Assembly (NCBI GenBank): GCA_030531025.1
Contig: JAUMTV010000069.1
Span: 1 to 17,154, forward strand
Length of the DNA: 17,154 nt
Reading direction: 5' to 3'
From: Turicibacter sp.
GTDB taxonomy: Bacteria; Bacillota; Bacilli; MOL361; Turicibacteraceae
Position 1 is the stretch's first letter, and each line of letters starts with the position of its first letter. The notes beneath the pieces are model-generated. The model had not been told where the DNA came from. It was given only the letters and a program-made list of their open reading frames with translations, and did not search any database. Of the stretch, positions 4,869 through 14,108 are shown piece after piece. The translations under genes were made by a program, and so were the position numbers.

Positions 4869-5585
4869 ATGTTTACTCATGAGCAGATTAAAAAATTTAC
4901 GGATGTAGAAATGTTAATTTACAATTATGTTATACAAAATTCGCAAAATATTCGGTACATGACGATTAGAGAATTAGCTGATGCTGTTCACGTATCGACT
5001 TCAGCTATTATGCGTTTTTGTAAGAAGTTGGACTGTGAAGGATATGCGGAATTTAAGGTTCAATTCAAGCTATATTTAGAAGATAAGAAAGAAAAACAAC
5101 CATTAAATGATATCTCAGAAGTCATGAATTATTTTGAGATGATTAATAATAGTGAGTTTGAAAACAAGATTAGTGAAATTGCCGAAATCATTAGCTCCTC
5201 ACAACAAATTGTCTTTATTGGAGTTGGAACTTCAGGAATTTTAGGAAAGTATGGCGCTCGTTATTTCTCTAATATCGGGAAGTTAAGCTATGTGATAGAT
5301 GATCCGTTTTATCCTAATATTGGTCGTGTTAGTGAAGAGGCTGTTGCTATTGTTCTTTCAGTATCAGGTGAAACAGAGCAAACGATTAATTTAGCTAGAC
5401 ACTTTTTACAGCAACGTTGTACGGTAGTGAGTATTACAAATAGCACGAATTCAACATTAGCAAAAATGTCACATTACAATCTTTCGTATTATATGACCAA
5501 TCAAAAGAATCAGAAAGAGTATGACATTACGACACAAGTTCCTGTGATTTTTATTTTAGAGTCGATTGGAAGAAGAATTAAATAA
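4869..5585 (+). CDS. MurR/RpiR-family transcriptional regulator (HTH + SIS)
   Basis: This 238-residue cytoplasmic DNA-binding protein should respond to a sugar phosphate. Residues about 1-77 form the HTH_6 domain (MTIRELADAVHVSTSAIMRFCKKL is the recognition region). Residues about 105-235 form an SIS domain, with FIGVGTSGILGKYGARYFSNIG and VLSVSGETEQTINLA as the two sugar-phosphate loops. The start has AAGAGGAAG a few bases upstream. It is followed by its own terminator and then the PTS and 6-phospho-beta-glucosidase genes, which makes it the likely local regulator of beta-glucoside use. Some RpiR proteins repress and others activate, and the sequence does not settle which applies here. Length is slightly shorter than the common 250-290 residues but both domains look complete. 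Confidence 0.85.
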   Translation: MFTHEQIKKFTDVEMLIYNYVIQNSQNIRYMTIRELADAVHVSTSAIMRFCKKLDCEGYAEFKVQFKLYLEDKKEKQPLNDISEVMNYFEMINNSEFENKISEIAEIISSSQQIVFIGVGTSGILGKYGARYFSNIGKLSYVIDDPFYPNIGRVSEEAVAIVLSVSGETEQTINLARHFLQQRCTVVSITNSTNSTLAKMSHYNLSYYMTNQKNQKEYDITTQVPVIFILESIGRRIK

Positions 5586-5624
5586 AAGGCGTAGACACAG
5601 TAATTGTGTTTACGCCTTTTTTTC
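5584..5624 (+). terminator. Terminator after the RpiR gene
   Basis: AAAAGGCGTA and TACGCCTTTT pair, with further ACACA/TGTGT pairing across a small mismatch, followed by a T run. It overlaps the stop codon of the regulator gene. It separates that gene from the PTS operon, so the latter needs its own promoter. Confidence 0.8.
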
Positions 5625-5674
5625 TGTTACAAGGTGTTTCGCTTTTGTCACAAGTTTCAAAGGTATGATACAAG
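5625..5674 (+). promoter_or_regulatory. Three phased direct repeats upstream of the PTS gene
   Basis: TGTTACAAG (5625-5633), TGTCACAAG (5646-5654) and TGATACAAG (5666-5674) share TG[TA][TC]ACAAG and start 21 and 20 bases apart, close to two helical turns. They lie about 95-140 bases before the start codon, where an activator or repressor would bind. The last copy overlaps a possible -10 (TATGAT, 5664-5669), for which I see no good -35. The RpiR protein is the nearest candidate to bind; this is inference. Confidence 0.45.
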
Positions 5675-5767
5675 TTCTCATTTCTCCTAATAATAATGAC
5701 AGAAAGGGCTTTATTATTTAAAATAAGTATGCAACATAGTTACAGAAATGATGTGGAGGTATTAAAA

Positions 5768-7126
5768 ATGGCTAGAGATTATGCGCAGACAGCAAAAGAG
5801 CTAGTTGCTGCTTTAGGTGGGAATGAAAATATTAATAATGTTACTCACTGTGCAACGCGTTTACGTTTTATTTTAAACGATCATAAAGTGGTTAATAAAG
5901 AGAAAGCGAGTAAAGTTCAAGGGGTTATTACAACGGTAGAAGCTGGAGGGCAATTTCAAGTTGTAATCGGAAATCATGTTAAAGATGCTTATGAGCAAGT
6001 GTTAAAATTAGTAGATGTTAGTGAAGAAAATGTCTCAACTTCAACAGAGAAGGTTGGCGTTTTCAGTCGAATCATTGATATCATTTCAAGTATCTTTGCT
6101 CCGTTCTTATATACATTAGCCGCTTGTGGGATTTTACAAGGGATTTTAGGAGTTTTAGTTGCATTAGATTGGATTGATACAGCAGGTGGAACATACCAAG
6201 TTTTAAACTTTATTTCTTGGACAGCATTCACATTCTTACCTGTTTTAATTGCAATTACAGCAGCTAAGAAATTTAAGATTAATGAATTTATTGCCGTTGT
6301 TATTGCATGTGCCTTAATTTCACCAGACTATAATGCGATGGTGAATGATGGAACGCAGTTAAGCTTCTTAGGAATTCAAATTCAAATGCTAAGTTATACA
6401 TCATCAGTTATTCCAGTTATTTTAGCAGTATGGTTAGCATCTTATGTTGCAAAATTCTTTGAAAAAATCTTACCAACTGTTATTAGAAACTTATTTACAC
6501 CAATGTTCACCATTGCTATTATGGTCCCAGTCACATTATTAGTCTTTGGTCCATTTGGTGCGACAATTGGTGGAGCTATCGGAGATACATATAATTTCTT
6601 ATATAACTTAAGCCCAATTGTGGCAGGTATCGTTGTTGGTGGATTGTGGCAAGTAGCAGTTATCTTCGGAGTTCACTGGGGGATTACACCAGTTACAGTA
6701 GGAAACTATGCTTCACTTGGATTTGATACATTTACGGCGTTACAAGCATCTGCTGTATTCTCACAAGCTGGAGCAGCCTTTGGGGTATACTTTAAATCTA
6801 AAAATAAAGAATTAAAAGAGGTTTCTTTACCAGCGGCTGTTACAGCTGTATTCGGAATTACAGAACCTGTTGTTTATGGAGTAAACTTACGACTTAAAAA
6901 ACCAATGATTTGTGGATGTATTGCTGGAGCAGTAGGTGGAGCAATCGCTGGAGCATTTAATGCAGTATCATGGAGCTACAATATGCCTGGTATTGCCACA
7001 ATTCCTGCCTTCTTTAAAGCGGGATATATGACTCCATTTATTGGATTTATTATTTCGATTATTGTATCATTTGTACTTGGTATGGTATTAACAATGATCG
7101 TTGGATTTGATGATGAAACAAAATAA
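5768..7126 (+). CDS. Beta-glucoside-type PTS permease, EIIBC
   Basis: This 452-residue membrane protein imports a beta-glucoside and phosphorylates it. Residues about 10-80 are the EIIB domain, with phosphorylated Cys28 in NNVTHCATRLRF. Residues about 100-445 are EIIC, with roughly ten hydrophobic segments, GVHWG (His303) and the GITEP motif (363-367) that contacts sugar in the glucose/glucoside family. No EIIA domain is attached, although many BglP/BglF proteins have one at the C-terminus, so phosphate must come from an EIIA encoded elsewhere. The start at 5768 is chosen because GGAGG lies eight bases before it and the EIIB domain begins there. A longer in-frame start at 5696 would add 24 residues without a ribosome site. 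It probably forms an operon with the GH1 gene 92 bases downstream. Substrate (salicin, arbutin, cellobiose or other) is not determined. Confidence 0.85.
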   Translation: MARDYAQTAKELVAALGGNENINNVTHCATRLRFILNDHKVVNKEKASKVQGVITTVEAGGQFQVVIGNHVKDAYEQVLKLVDVSEENVSTSTEKVGVFSRIIDIISSIFAPFLYTLAACGILQGILGVLVALDWIDTAGGTYQVLNFISWTAFTFLPVLIAITAAKKFKINEFIAVVIACALISPDYNAMVNDGTQLSFLGIQIQMLSYTSSVIPVILAVWLASYVAKFFEKILPTVIRNLFTPMFTIAIMVPVTLLVFGPFGATIGGAIGDTYNFLYNLSPIVAGIVVGGLWQVAVIFGVHWGITPVTVGNYASLGFDTFTALQASAVFSQAGAAFGVYFKSKNKELKEVSLPAAVTAVFGITEPVVYGVNLRLKKPMICGCIAGAVGGAIAGAFNAVSWSYNMPGIATIPAFFKAGYMTPFIGFIISIIVSFVLGMVLTMIVGFDDETK

Positions 7127-7147
7127 TCAAAGTTTATAAAAATACGA

Positions 7148-7179
7148 GGATAGGAAGATAACAAATAATTTTCCTATCC
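7148..7179 (+). other. Intercistronic hairpin between PTS and glucosidase genes
   Basis: GGATAGGAA (7148-7156) pairs exactly with TTCCTATCC (7171-7179) around a 14-base loop. No T run follows, so it is unlikely to terminate transcription fully. It could stabilise the upstream message or set the expression ratio of the two genes. Confidence 0.45.
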
Positions 7180-7206
7180 ATATAAAGGGATTACGTTATT
7201 AGATAA

Positions 7207-8649
<1,443 letters not shown>

Positions 8650-8743
8650 TTGACCAACCTAAGTAACCATAAACCGTAAAAAAATAAAAAACGTTAATTA
8701 TGATTTTAGCCAGATAAAAAGTATAATTTTTTAAAAGAACCAG

Positions 8744-8775
8744 AAAAAGGTGTTGCACTTTGCAACACCTTTTTT
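8744..8775 (+). terminator. Rho-independent terminator of the beta-glucoside operon
   Basis: A perfect 14-base-pair stem with arms AAAAAGGTGTTGCA and TGCAACACCTTTTT and a three-base loop is followed by another T. It is about 95 bases after the glucosidase stop codon. Confidence 0.9.
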
Positions 8776-8909
8776 GCGTGGAAGTAAAAAGGGATCTTAG
8801 AGAGTTCATGATGCAGTGAACTTTTAAGTTTAACATTTAAATATGAATGACAAATTTCTATTATTTTTTACAATATATTTGCATCTTTTTATAAAAATTG
8901 CAACTCTAA

Positions 8910-8963
8910 TTGAAAATCATTATCACTAAAGGTATAATTTGAATTAAATGATAATCAATATCA
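8910..8963 (+). promoter_or_regulatory. Promoter bracketed by two Fur boxes
   Basis: TTGAAA (8910-8915) and TATAAT (8933-8938) at the ideal 17-nt spacing form a strong sigma-A promoter. TGAAAATCATTATCA (8911-8925) overlaps the -35. TGATAATCAATATCA (8949-8963) lies just past the start of transcription. Each matches 14 of 15 positions of the 7-1-7 Fur consensus TGATAATNATTATCA. Two sites bracketing one promoter imply tight iron repression of the NEAT genes and, probably, of the transporter behind them. Confidence 0.85.
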
Positions 8964-9026
8964 CTAAAGTGACTATTATGATTGAGCTATAAAATTTAAA
9001 AGTATAATTGAATAAAGGAGAAAAAT

Positions 9027-11456
9027 ATGAGAGTAATGATTCAACTTATGTTAGTATTTGCGTTAGTTCTTGGCCAAATTCCAATCTCGGTATTTGCTCA
9101 AACAGCAATAACTCAAAATGTATTAGCAATGGGGAGCTATACAATTGAACAAGATGTTTTGAAACCTGATTCGGATGAAGCTTCGTCAGCGGGGAAATTC
9201 TTACAAACAGAAAGTGCACTAGAAGTGACAGAAGCAGGAATGAGGTTGACATTAACTTATACGGCAGGAAGTTTAATGTCTAATATAAAAATTAGAGTTA
9301 ACGGAGAGGAAGTTGGTTTTAGTCAGGAAGTCAATGGGAGTGGAATGTCATCAACATTAGCTCTAACATTTGATATCACGGATTTAAGCGATGAGATTTC
9401 AATGGATATGACGATCATGGGAACAATGAATCATACGGTACGCATTTTATTAAAAGAAGAGACGTTAAAGCTTGTTTCTAGTGGGGAGATTATTTTACCT
9501 ACGCCAGAGGTAAATAAGATTCAAGTAGGTAGCTATACCATTGAACAAGATGTTTTGAAACCTGATTCAGATGAAGCCTCATCAGCGGGGAAATTTTTAC
9601 AAACAGAAAGTATGTTAGAGGTAACAGAAGCAGGAATGAAATTAACATTAACTTATACCGCAGGAAGCTTAATGTCTAATTTAAAAGTTAGAGTCAATGG
9701 TGAGGAAGTTGATTTTAGTCAAGAAGTCAATGGAAGTGGCATGACCTCAACATTAGCTTTAACATTTGACATTAAAGATTTAAGCGATGAAATTTCAATG
9801 GATATGACCATCATGGGAACAATGAATCATACAGTACGTATTTTATTGAAAGAAGAGACGTTAAAATCAATGTCAGAAGGCGAAAGCGGTGAAGTTGAAG
9901 GTGGAAACACTGAAAGCGGAAGCGGTGGAGTTGAAAGCGGAAATGGAGAAGCTCAAGTCAATCAGGCAGTTTATTATACAATTGAGCAAAATGTATTTAA
10001 GCCAGGAACAACAGAGACGTCAATGGCTGGAGATTTCTTGCAAAAAGAAAGTAAATTAAAGGAAACAAAAGATAAAAAAGAGCTAACGTTGACATTTAAT
10101 CTGGGGAATCTTATCTCGGGAATTAAAGTTAGAGTCAATGGAAAAGAAGTAAATGTTAAACAACGATTAGTTGGCGAGGGTGATGATTCAACACTAACCT
10201 TAACATTTGAAATTGGTTCGTTAAACGATAAAATTTCAATGGATATGACGGTTATGGGATTTATGAACCATACAGTGGATATTGTTTTAAAACCTGAAAC
10301 ATTGAAGAAAGTTAACGCTGATGACATCATTGAAAATGATTCAACAAATGGAAGTGTAAGTAGTGGTAATACGGGATTAACTGGTGGAACATTGACACAG
10401 GATTCTAGTAGCCAAACAGATAAAACACCAACTGTGATAGAATCACAATTAGTATCAGTTAAAGATTTAGTAGACGGACAAACGTATATTATTAAAAATG
10501 ATGTTTATTCAAGTGTTAGTACACCACGTCAAGCGTTAAATGCAAGTAGCTATTTAGAAGTTAAAAATGGGGCTTACTATGTGACATTTGGATTTGGGCT
10601 AATGGATTATATGAATAATTTACGTATCTCAGTAAACGGAAGCCAGGTCTCATATGATGTTCTTCGTAGTACAGCAACCACAATGGATCTGCAATTTAAA
10701 ATGAATTCATTAACAGATAAGATTATGGTAACAGCATACGTTCCTGCTATTTCTCGCGATGTGACATTTGAGGTGAAGTTATTAACAAATGCTATCTATA
10801 CCGTATCGGCTAATCAGGGATTAGGTAAAGATACTGTCATGCAAATGTCAACAGATGTTGAGGAGGAAGAGGAAGTAGCTGAAGAATTAGAAGTTTCTGA
10901 TTATATTAAACGCTACAGCATTAAAAATGAGGTTCTTTCGGATAGTGAGTTAGGTTTATCAATGGCACGCAAATACTTAAATGAAGAATCCTTATTAGAG
11001 GAAGTTGATGGTGTTTTATATTTAAGTGTCACACTTAGTGGGACAGATATGATGCAAAATATTCGTTTCAAAGTGAATGGTGAGATAGTTAATCATGAAT
11101 TGACGCTAGATGATACGGAGAATCACTATAAGACGTATCGTTTTATAATTGGAAGTGTGGAAGATGAGATTGAAGCACTTATGTACATTATTCCAAGTGG
11201 ACGTGATATCTCATTCGGAATTCGGTTATTACCTGAAACACAAACATTATTAAGTGAAACGATGTTAGAAGTACAGACAGAAGTAGAACCGAGTGATGAA
11301 GAAGTTGAAGCATTAGCAGATGAAATTCAAGCTAAAGAAATCAAACAAAGCAATGCCGATGTTATGATGATAGCTATTATTTCAATGGGAACATTAAGTT
11401 TTGTTGGGGCGAGTGCTTACTTTATGTATAAAAAGAAAAATAAAACAAAGGCGTAA
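9027..11456 (+). CDS. Five-NEAT-domain surface heme-binding protein, membrane-anchored
   Basis: This 809-residue exported protein probably captures heme or hemoprotein heme. The signal peptide is residues 1-24 (cut after SVFA). NEAT domains lie at about 36-148, 168-280, 315-428, 482-588 and 626-742, joined by Ser/Gly/Glu-rich linkers (281-312, 429-475, 606-625). A single membrane helix (779-800) and KKKNKTKA tail end the protein, with no LPXTG sortase motif. Domains 1 and 2 differ at only 7 of 113 positions, a recent duplication. The usual YxxxY heme motif of the last hairpin is absent everywhere. Domains 1-3 read MDMT(I/V)MG(T/F)MNHTV; 4 and 5 read PAISRDVTF and PSGRDISF. Heme binding is thus inferred from fold and context only. 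AAAGGAG precedes the ATG by about five bases. The Fur-boxed promoter lies upstream and a partial terminator follows. Confidence 0.85.
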   Translation: MRVMIQLMLVFALVLGQIPISVFAQTAITQNVLAMGSYTIEQDVLKPDSDEASSAGKFLQTESALEVTEAGMRLTLTYTAGSLMSNIKIRVNGEEVGFSQEVNGSGMSSTLALTFDITDLSDEISMDMTIMGTMNHTVRILLKEETLKLVSSGEIILPTPEVNKIQVGSYTIEQDVLKPDSDEASSAGKFLQTESMLEVTEAGMKLTLTYTAGSLMSNLKVRVNGEEVDFSQEVNGSGMTSTLALTFDIKDLSDEISMDMTIMGTMNHTVRILLKEETLKSMSEGESGEVEGGNTESGSGGVESGNGEAQVNQAVYYTIEQNVFKPGTTETSMAGDFLQKESKLKETKDKKELTLTFNLGNLISGIKVRVNGKEVNVKQRLVGEGDDSTLTLTFEIGSLNDKISMDMTVMGFMNHTVDIVLKPETLKKVNADDIIENDSTNGSVSSGNTGLTGGTLTQDSSSQTDKTPTVIESQLVSVKDLVDGQTYIIKNDVYSSVSTPRQALNASSYLEVKNGAYYVTFGFGLMDYMNNLRISVNGSQVSYDVLRSTATTMDLQFKMNSLTDKIMVTAYVPAISRDVTFEVKLLTNAIYTVSANQGLGKDTVMQMSTDVEEEEEVAEELEVSDYIKRYSIKNEVLSDSELGLSMARKYLNEESLLEEVDGVLYLSVTLSGTDMMQNIRFKVNGEIVNHELTLDDTENHYKTYRFIIGSVEDEIEALMYIIPSGRDISFGIRLLPETQTLLSETMLEVQTEVEPSDEEVEALADEIQAKEIKQSNADVMMIAIISMGTLSFVGASAYFMYKKKNKTKA
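9132..9866 (+). repeat. Tandem duplication of a NEAT-domain coding unit
   Basis: Bases 9132-9470 and 9528-9866 encode NEAT domains 1 and 2, 113 codons each, with seven amino acid differences. Many differences at the DNA level are silent (for example GATTCGGATGAAGCT against GATTCAGATGAAGCC). This suggests duplication followed by selection to keep the protein sequence. The third domain (9969-10310) is a more distant copy. Confidence 0.85.
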
Positions 11457-11459
11457 TGG

Positions 11460-11496
11460 TTAAAAGGGAAATGTGACATTGGCATTTCCTTTTTAA
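11460..11496 (+). terminator. Terminator-like hairpin between the two NEAT genes
   Basis: TTAAAAGGGAAATG and CATTTCCTTTTTAA pair with one G-T position around a nine-base loop, ending in a short T run. It sits just after the first NEAT stop codon. As no strong promoter is seen between it and 11534, it probably lets a fraction of transcription through to the downstream genes. Confidence 0.6.
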
Positions 11497-11533
11497 CGTA
11501 TTAAAACTTACAAATGGAGAAGAGGTATTTAAG

Positions 11534-12079
11534 ATGAAAAAGTTAATTAGTTTAATGATGTTATGTTTATTCGTATTTTTAAGTCAAGTCTCACCAGTAG
11601 AGGCTGCAAATTCATACGAAAGTGGACTTTATGAGTTAGAAAATGATGTTTATCACGAAAGTGAAGTCGGAATGGCATCGGCTCGTACTTATTTAGAACC
11701 AACGATGAAGGTTGAAATTCGTAAAAATAGTGTCACTTACTATGTTAGCTTTGTAGCAAGCGAGTATATGGAAAACTATCGTATGAAGTTAAATGGAGAA
11801 GAGGTTCCAGTTGAAATGACTGAAGATGAAAATAGTGTCATTGTAAAAGTGGAGACTGATGGTGTAGATGCTGATATGGCAGCGGTTATATATGTTGGTC
11901 CGATGGAACGCGATGTTGAATTCGATGTTATTCCCAAATTAGAGACAATGACATTAATTGAAGCAATTGAAGAACCTGCAGTTAATCTATCAATCGTTGG
12001 AGCTGTTGGGGTAATTGTTGTAGTAGCCGCAGTAGGGATTGTATTTGCAGTAAAAAGAAAAAACACTAAGACTGAATAG
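11534..12079 (+). CDS. Single-NEAT-domain membrane-anchored protein
   Basis: This encodes 181 residues. The signal peptide covers residues 1-24 (PVEA, cut before ANSYES). One NEAT domain spans about 30-138, with LYELENDVYH, the SARTYLEPTMKVEI block, YYVSFVASEYMENYRMKLNG and VIYVGPMERDVEFDV. A membrane helix (152-173) and a basic tail KRKNTKTE complete it, without LPXTG. In the last hairpin the YxxxY positions read RDVEF, so Tyr is missing as in NEAT domains 4 and 5 of the upstream protein. By analogy with IsdC or IsdA it may relay heme from the large NEAT protein to the lipoprotein encoded next. It is 77 bases after the large NEAT gene and has a GAAGAGG ribosome site. Fur control is inferred through the upstream promoter. 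Confidence 0.8.
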   Translation: MKKLISLMMLCLFVFLSQVSPVEAANSYESGLYELENDVYHESEVGMASARTYLEPTMKVEIRKNSVTYYVSFVASEYMENYRMKLNGEEVPVEMTEDENSVIVKVETDGVDADMAAVIYVGPMERDVEFDVIPKLETMTLIEAIEEPAVNLSIVGAVGVIVVVAAVGIVFAVKRKNTKTE

Positions 12080-12080
12080 G

Positions 12081-12119
12081 TAAGTCCCGATAATTTTTTC
12101 ACATCGTAAAAACTTTTAG
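12081..12119 (+). repeat. Dispersed 3'-end repeat, copy B (terminator-like hairpin)
   Basis: TAAGTCCCGATAA, a T run, CACATCG, then AAAAACTTTT lies immediately after the stop of the one-NEAT gene. It parallels copy A at 88-126 with few differences. The hairpin here is weaker (one mismatch). It may reduce read-through into the transporter genes. Confidence 0.5.
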
Positions 12120-12222
12120 TGTGTGAGATGTCATTATAGTAAGTTTTTTAATAACCGAGTGTGATTCTAAACTGTGAAGTACATTTTGGTTTTATAAAGA
12201 AAAGTTTGAAAGGTTGAGTAAG

Positions 12223-13113
12223 ATGAAATTTAAAAATATAGCAGTCGTAGTAGGAGTAGGGTTATTTACCACATTATTAAGTGCTTGTGGGGTATCAACT
12301 CAAGAGGAACAACCACCTGTTATTTCACATGCTGAAGGAGAGGAAGTGGTTGTTGCAACTTCTGTTGCAGTGACTGAAATCTTAGATGCTTTAGGGGTTA
12401 AAGTAGCGGGAATTCCAACAACTTCTTATGATTTACCTGAGAGTGTTAAAGATGCTGTTGAAATCGGAAATCCAATGAGTCCAGATTTAGAGATTATTAA
12501 ATCATTAAATCCAACAGTTGTTGTATCAGTAGATACATTAGGATCAGATTATATGGCATTATTTGAGCAAAATAATATTCCAAGTCAGTTTGTTTCTTTA
12601 CAGAGCTTAGAAGGATTAAAAGAAGCAATTACAACTTTAGGACAACGCTTTGAAGTAGAAGAAAAAGCAGATGAGTTAATTACTCAAATTGAAGATAAAG
12701 AAGCAAGTATTCAAGCAGAAGTATTAGAGTTAGAAAAACCACAAATTTTAATTTTATTTGCAGCACCTGGAGCAACAATGATTGCAACTGCTCAATCTTA
12801 TGTTGGAAATTTAGTTGAGATTGTTGGTGGTGAGAACGTTATTAACGAAAGTGCTGCCTATACTGCTTTAAATAAAGAATATATCGCTACATTAAATCCT
12901 GATCAAATTTTAGTTATGATTCATGCCTTACCAGAAGCAACAAAAGCTGCATTAGAACAAGAGATGGCTACTGATACAATGTGGCAATCAATGACTGCTG
13001 TAAAGGAAGGACGTGTTGTCTTTTTAGACCACAACTATTTCGGAATGAGTGCAGATTTAAGTGTTATTGAAGGCCTTGAATTATTAAAGGAAATTATTCA
13101 TACAGGTGAGTAA
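12223..13113 (+). CDS. isdE: Heme-binding lipoprotein of a heme ABC transporter (IsdE-like)
   Basis: This 296-residue extracellular solute-binding lipoprotein delivers heme to the permease. The lipobox LLSAC gives a lipidated Cys22. The rest is a type III periplasmic binding fold (PF01497-like): VVATSVAVTEILDALG, SLNPTVVVS, a long helix, then the second lobe ending in FLDHNYFGMSADLSVIEGLELL. In Staphylococcus IsdE, heme iron is held by a Met in MSPDLE and a His in AHAMP. Here both are kept, as Met85 in GNPMSPDLEI and His234 in VMIHALPE, which supports heme over siderophore as substrate. The ATG at 12223 is chosen because GAAAGG is ten bases upstream. The alternative TTG at 12214 would have no spacing to it. 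It is followed after two bases by the permease gene. Confidence 0.85.
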   Translation: MKFKNIAVVVGVGLFTTLLSACGVSTQEEQPPVISHAEGEEVVVATSVAVTEILDALGVKVAGIPTTSYDLPESVKDAVEIGNPMSPDLEIIKSLNPTVVVSVDTLGSDYMALFEQNNIPSQFVSLQSLEGLKEAITTLGQRFEVEEKADELITQIEDKEASIQAEVLELEKPQILILFAAPGATMIATAQSYVGNLVEIVGGENVINESAAYTALNKEYIATLNPDQILVMIHALPEATKAALEQEMATDTMWQSMTAVKEGRVVFLDHNYFGMSADLSVIEGLELLKEIIHTGE

Positions 13114-13115
13114 AG

Positions 13116-14108
13116 ATGAAGCAGTTAAGTCATTCAAATAAAAGATTTTTTATATTAGCAGCTTGCATTGTTCTTTTAGCTATCACGCTTGTTTCATTAA
13201 AACTAGGAAGTATTGAGATAACTTATAAAGAGTTAATTTTAGGTCTTTTAAGTAATGAGACAAGTGGAAATGTAGCCATCATTAGAGATTTACGTATGCC
13301 ACGTATTTTTGTGGCTATGTTGGTCGGTGCTAATTTAGCTGTATCAGGGGTACTTTTACAATCGGTTATTAGAAATCCATTAGCTGATCCTTATATTACA
13401 GGAATCTCATCAGGAGCAGGAATGGTCACGGTCTTTATGATGGTATTTATGCCACAAGTAACTGTTTTACGTCCTATTTTAGGTTTCTTGGGTGGTGTTT
13501 TTGCCTGTTTATTAGTTTATTTAATGTCATATAAAAAAGGACTATCACCTATTCGTATTGTCTTAGCAGGAGCCGCTTGTAATGCTTTACTTGGTGGAAT
13601 TTCATCGATGATTTCAGTTAGTGCAGGATTAGGATCGGCTAATATTCAGAAATGGTTAATGGGAAGTTTAGCAACTGTTAACTGGAGTCATGTTCACATT
13701 TTAGTGGTGTACAGTATCATTGGTTTAGTTGCTGCTATGTTCTTAAGTAAGGTTTGTAACGTCCTTGTACTAGGAAATAAAAATGCTAAGAGCTTAGGAA
13801 TTAATGCTAATTTATACTTAATCATTGTGACAGCAGTAGCGGTTTTTTTAGGAAGTATTTCAGCGGCTATTGCTGGGATGATTTCATTTGTTGGATTGGT
13901 TGTTCCACATATTTGTCGCTTAATTGTAGGATCTAATCATACGTATTTAATCCCATGTAGTGCCCTTGTTGGATCAATTTTAGTGCTATTTGCTGATACT
14001 ATTGGACGATTAATCATGCATCCTTATGAGATTCCAGTAGGAGTTGTTACATGTATTATTGGGGCGCCATTCTTTTTATACTTATTAAGAAAGAGTGATT
14101 TAAAATAA
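13116..14108 (+). CDS. isdF: FecCD-family heme ABC transporter permease (IsdF-like)
   Basis: This 330-residue inner membrane permease of the BtuC/FecCD/FhuB family forms the heme channel as a homodimer. It has about nine to ten hydrophobic helices. Family motifs are visible: LRMPRIFVAMLVGANLAVSG, the NPLADPYITGISSGA loop, and FVGLVVPHICRLIVG, followed by PCSALVGSILVLFADTIGR. Length is normal. The start lies two bases after the lipoprotein stop, and the stop overlaps the ATPase start by one base (TAATG), so the three genes are translationally coupled. Substrate is inferred from the IsdE-like partner; the permease alone could belong to a siderophore system. Confidence 0.85.
   Translation: MKQLSHSNKRFFILAACIVLLAITLVSLKLGSIEITYKELILGLLSNETSGNVAIIRDLRMPRIFVAMLVGANLAVSGVLLQSVIRNPLADPYITGISSGAGMVTVFMMVFMPQVTVLRPILGFLGGVFACLLVYLMSYKKGLSPIRIVLAGAACNALLGGISSMISVSAGLGSANIQKWLMGSLATVNWSHVHILVVYSIIGLVAAMFLSKVCNVLVLGNKNAKSLGINANLYLIIVTAVAVFLGSISAAIAGMISFVGLVVPHICRLIVGSNHTYLIPCSALVGSILVLFADTIGRLIMHPYEIPVGVVTCIIGAPFFLYLLRKSDLK

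Larger units (their letters stand above)
8650..9026. other. Intergenic region between the sugar module and heme locus
   Basis: No gene is supported. The region holds the operon terminator (8744-8775), a weak hairpin (AGTTCA at 8803, TGAACT at 8817, then TTTT) and an AT-rich tract. After these come the Fur-controlled promoter with its two operators (8910-8963) and a leader of about 80 bases before the NEAT gene. A second TATAAT at 9003-9008 has no convincing -35. Confidence 0.6.

Noticed and set aside
5696..5767. 24-residue N-terminal extension of the PTS permease
   Set aside because: No ribosome site before 5696; GGAGG before 5768 and the EIIB domain start support the shorter form.
9974..10330. 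118-codon minus-strand frame inside the NEAT gene
   Set aside because: Fully antisense to a well-supported domain-coding region, with no start signal.
12112..12140. Promoter before the IsdE-like gene (TATAGT at 12135)
   Set aside because: The -35 at the proper distance (ACTTTT) is poor and no Fur box is nearby, so it was not listed as a feature.
12214..12222. TTG start for the IsdE-like lipoprotein
   Set aside because: The ribosome site GAAAGG ends directly at this codon, leaving no spacing; the ATG at 12223 is properly spaced.
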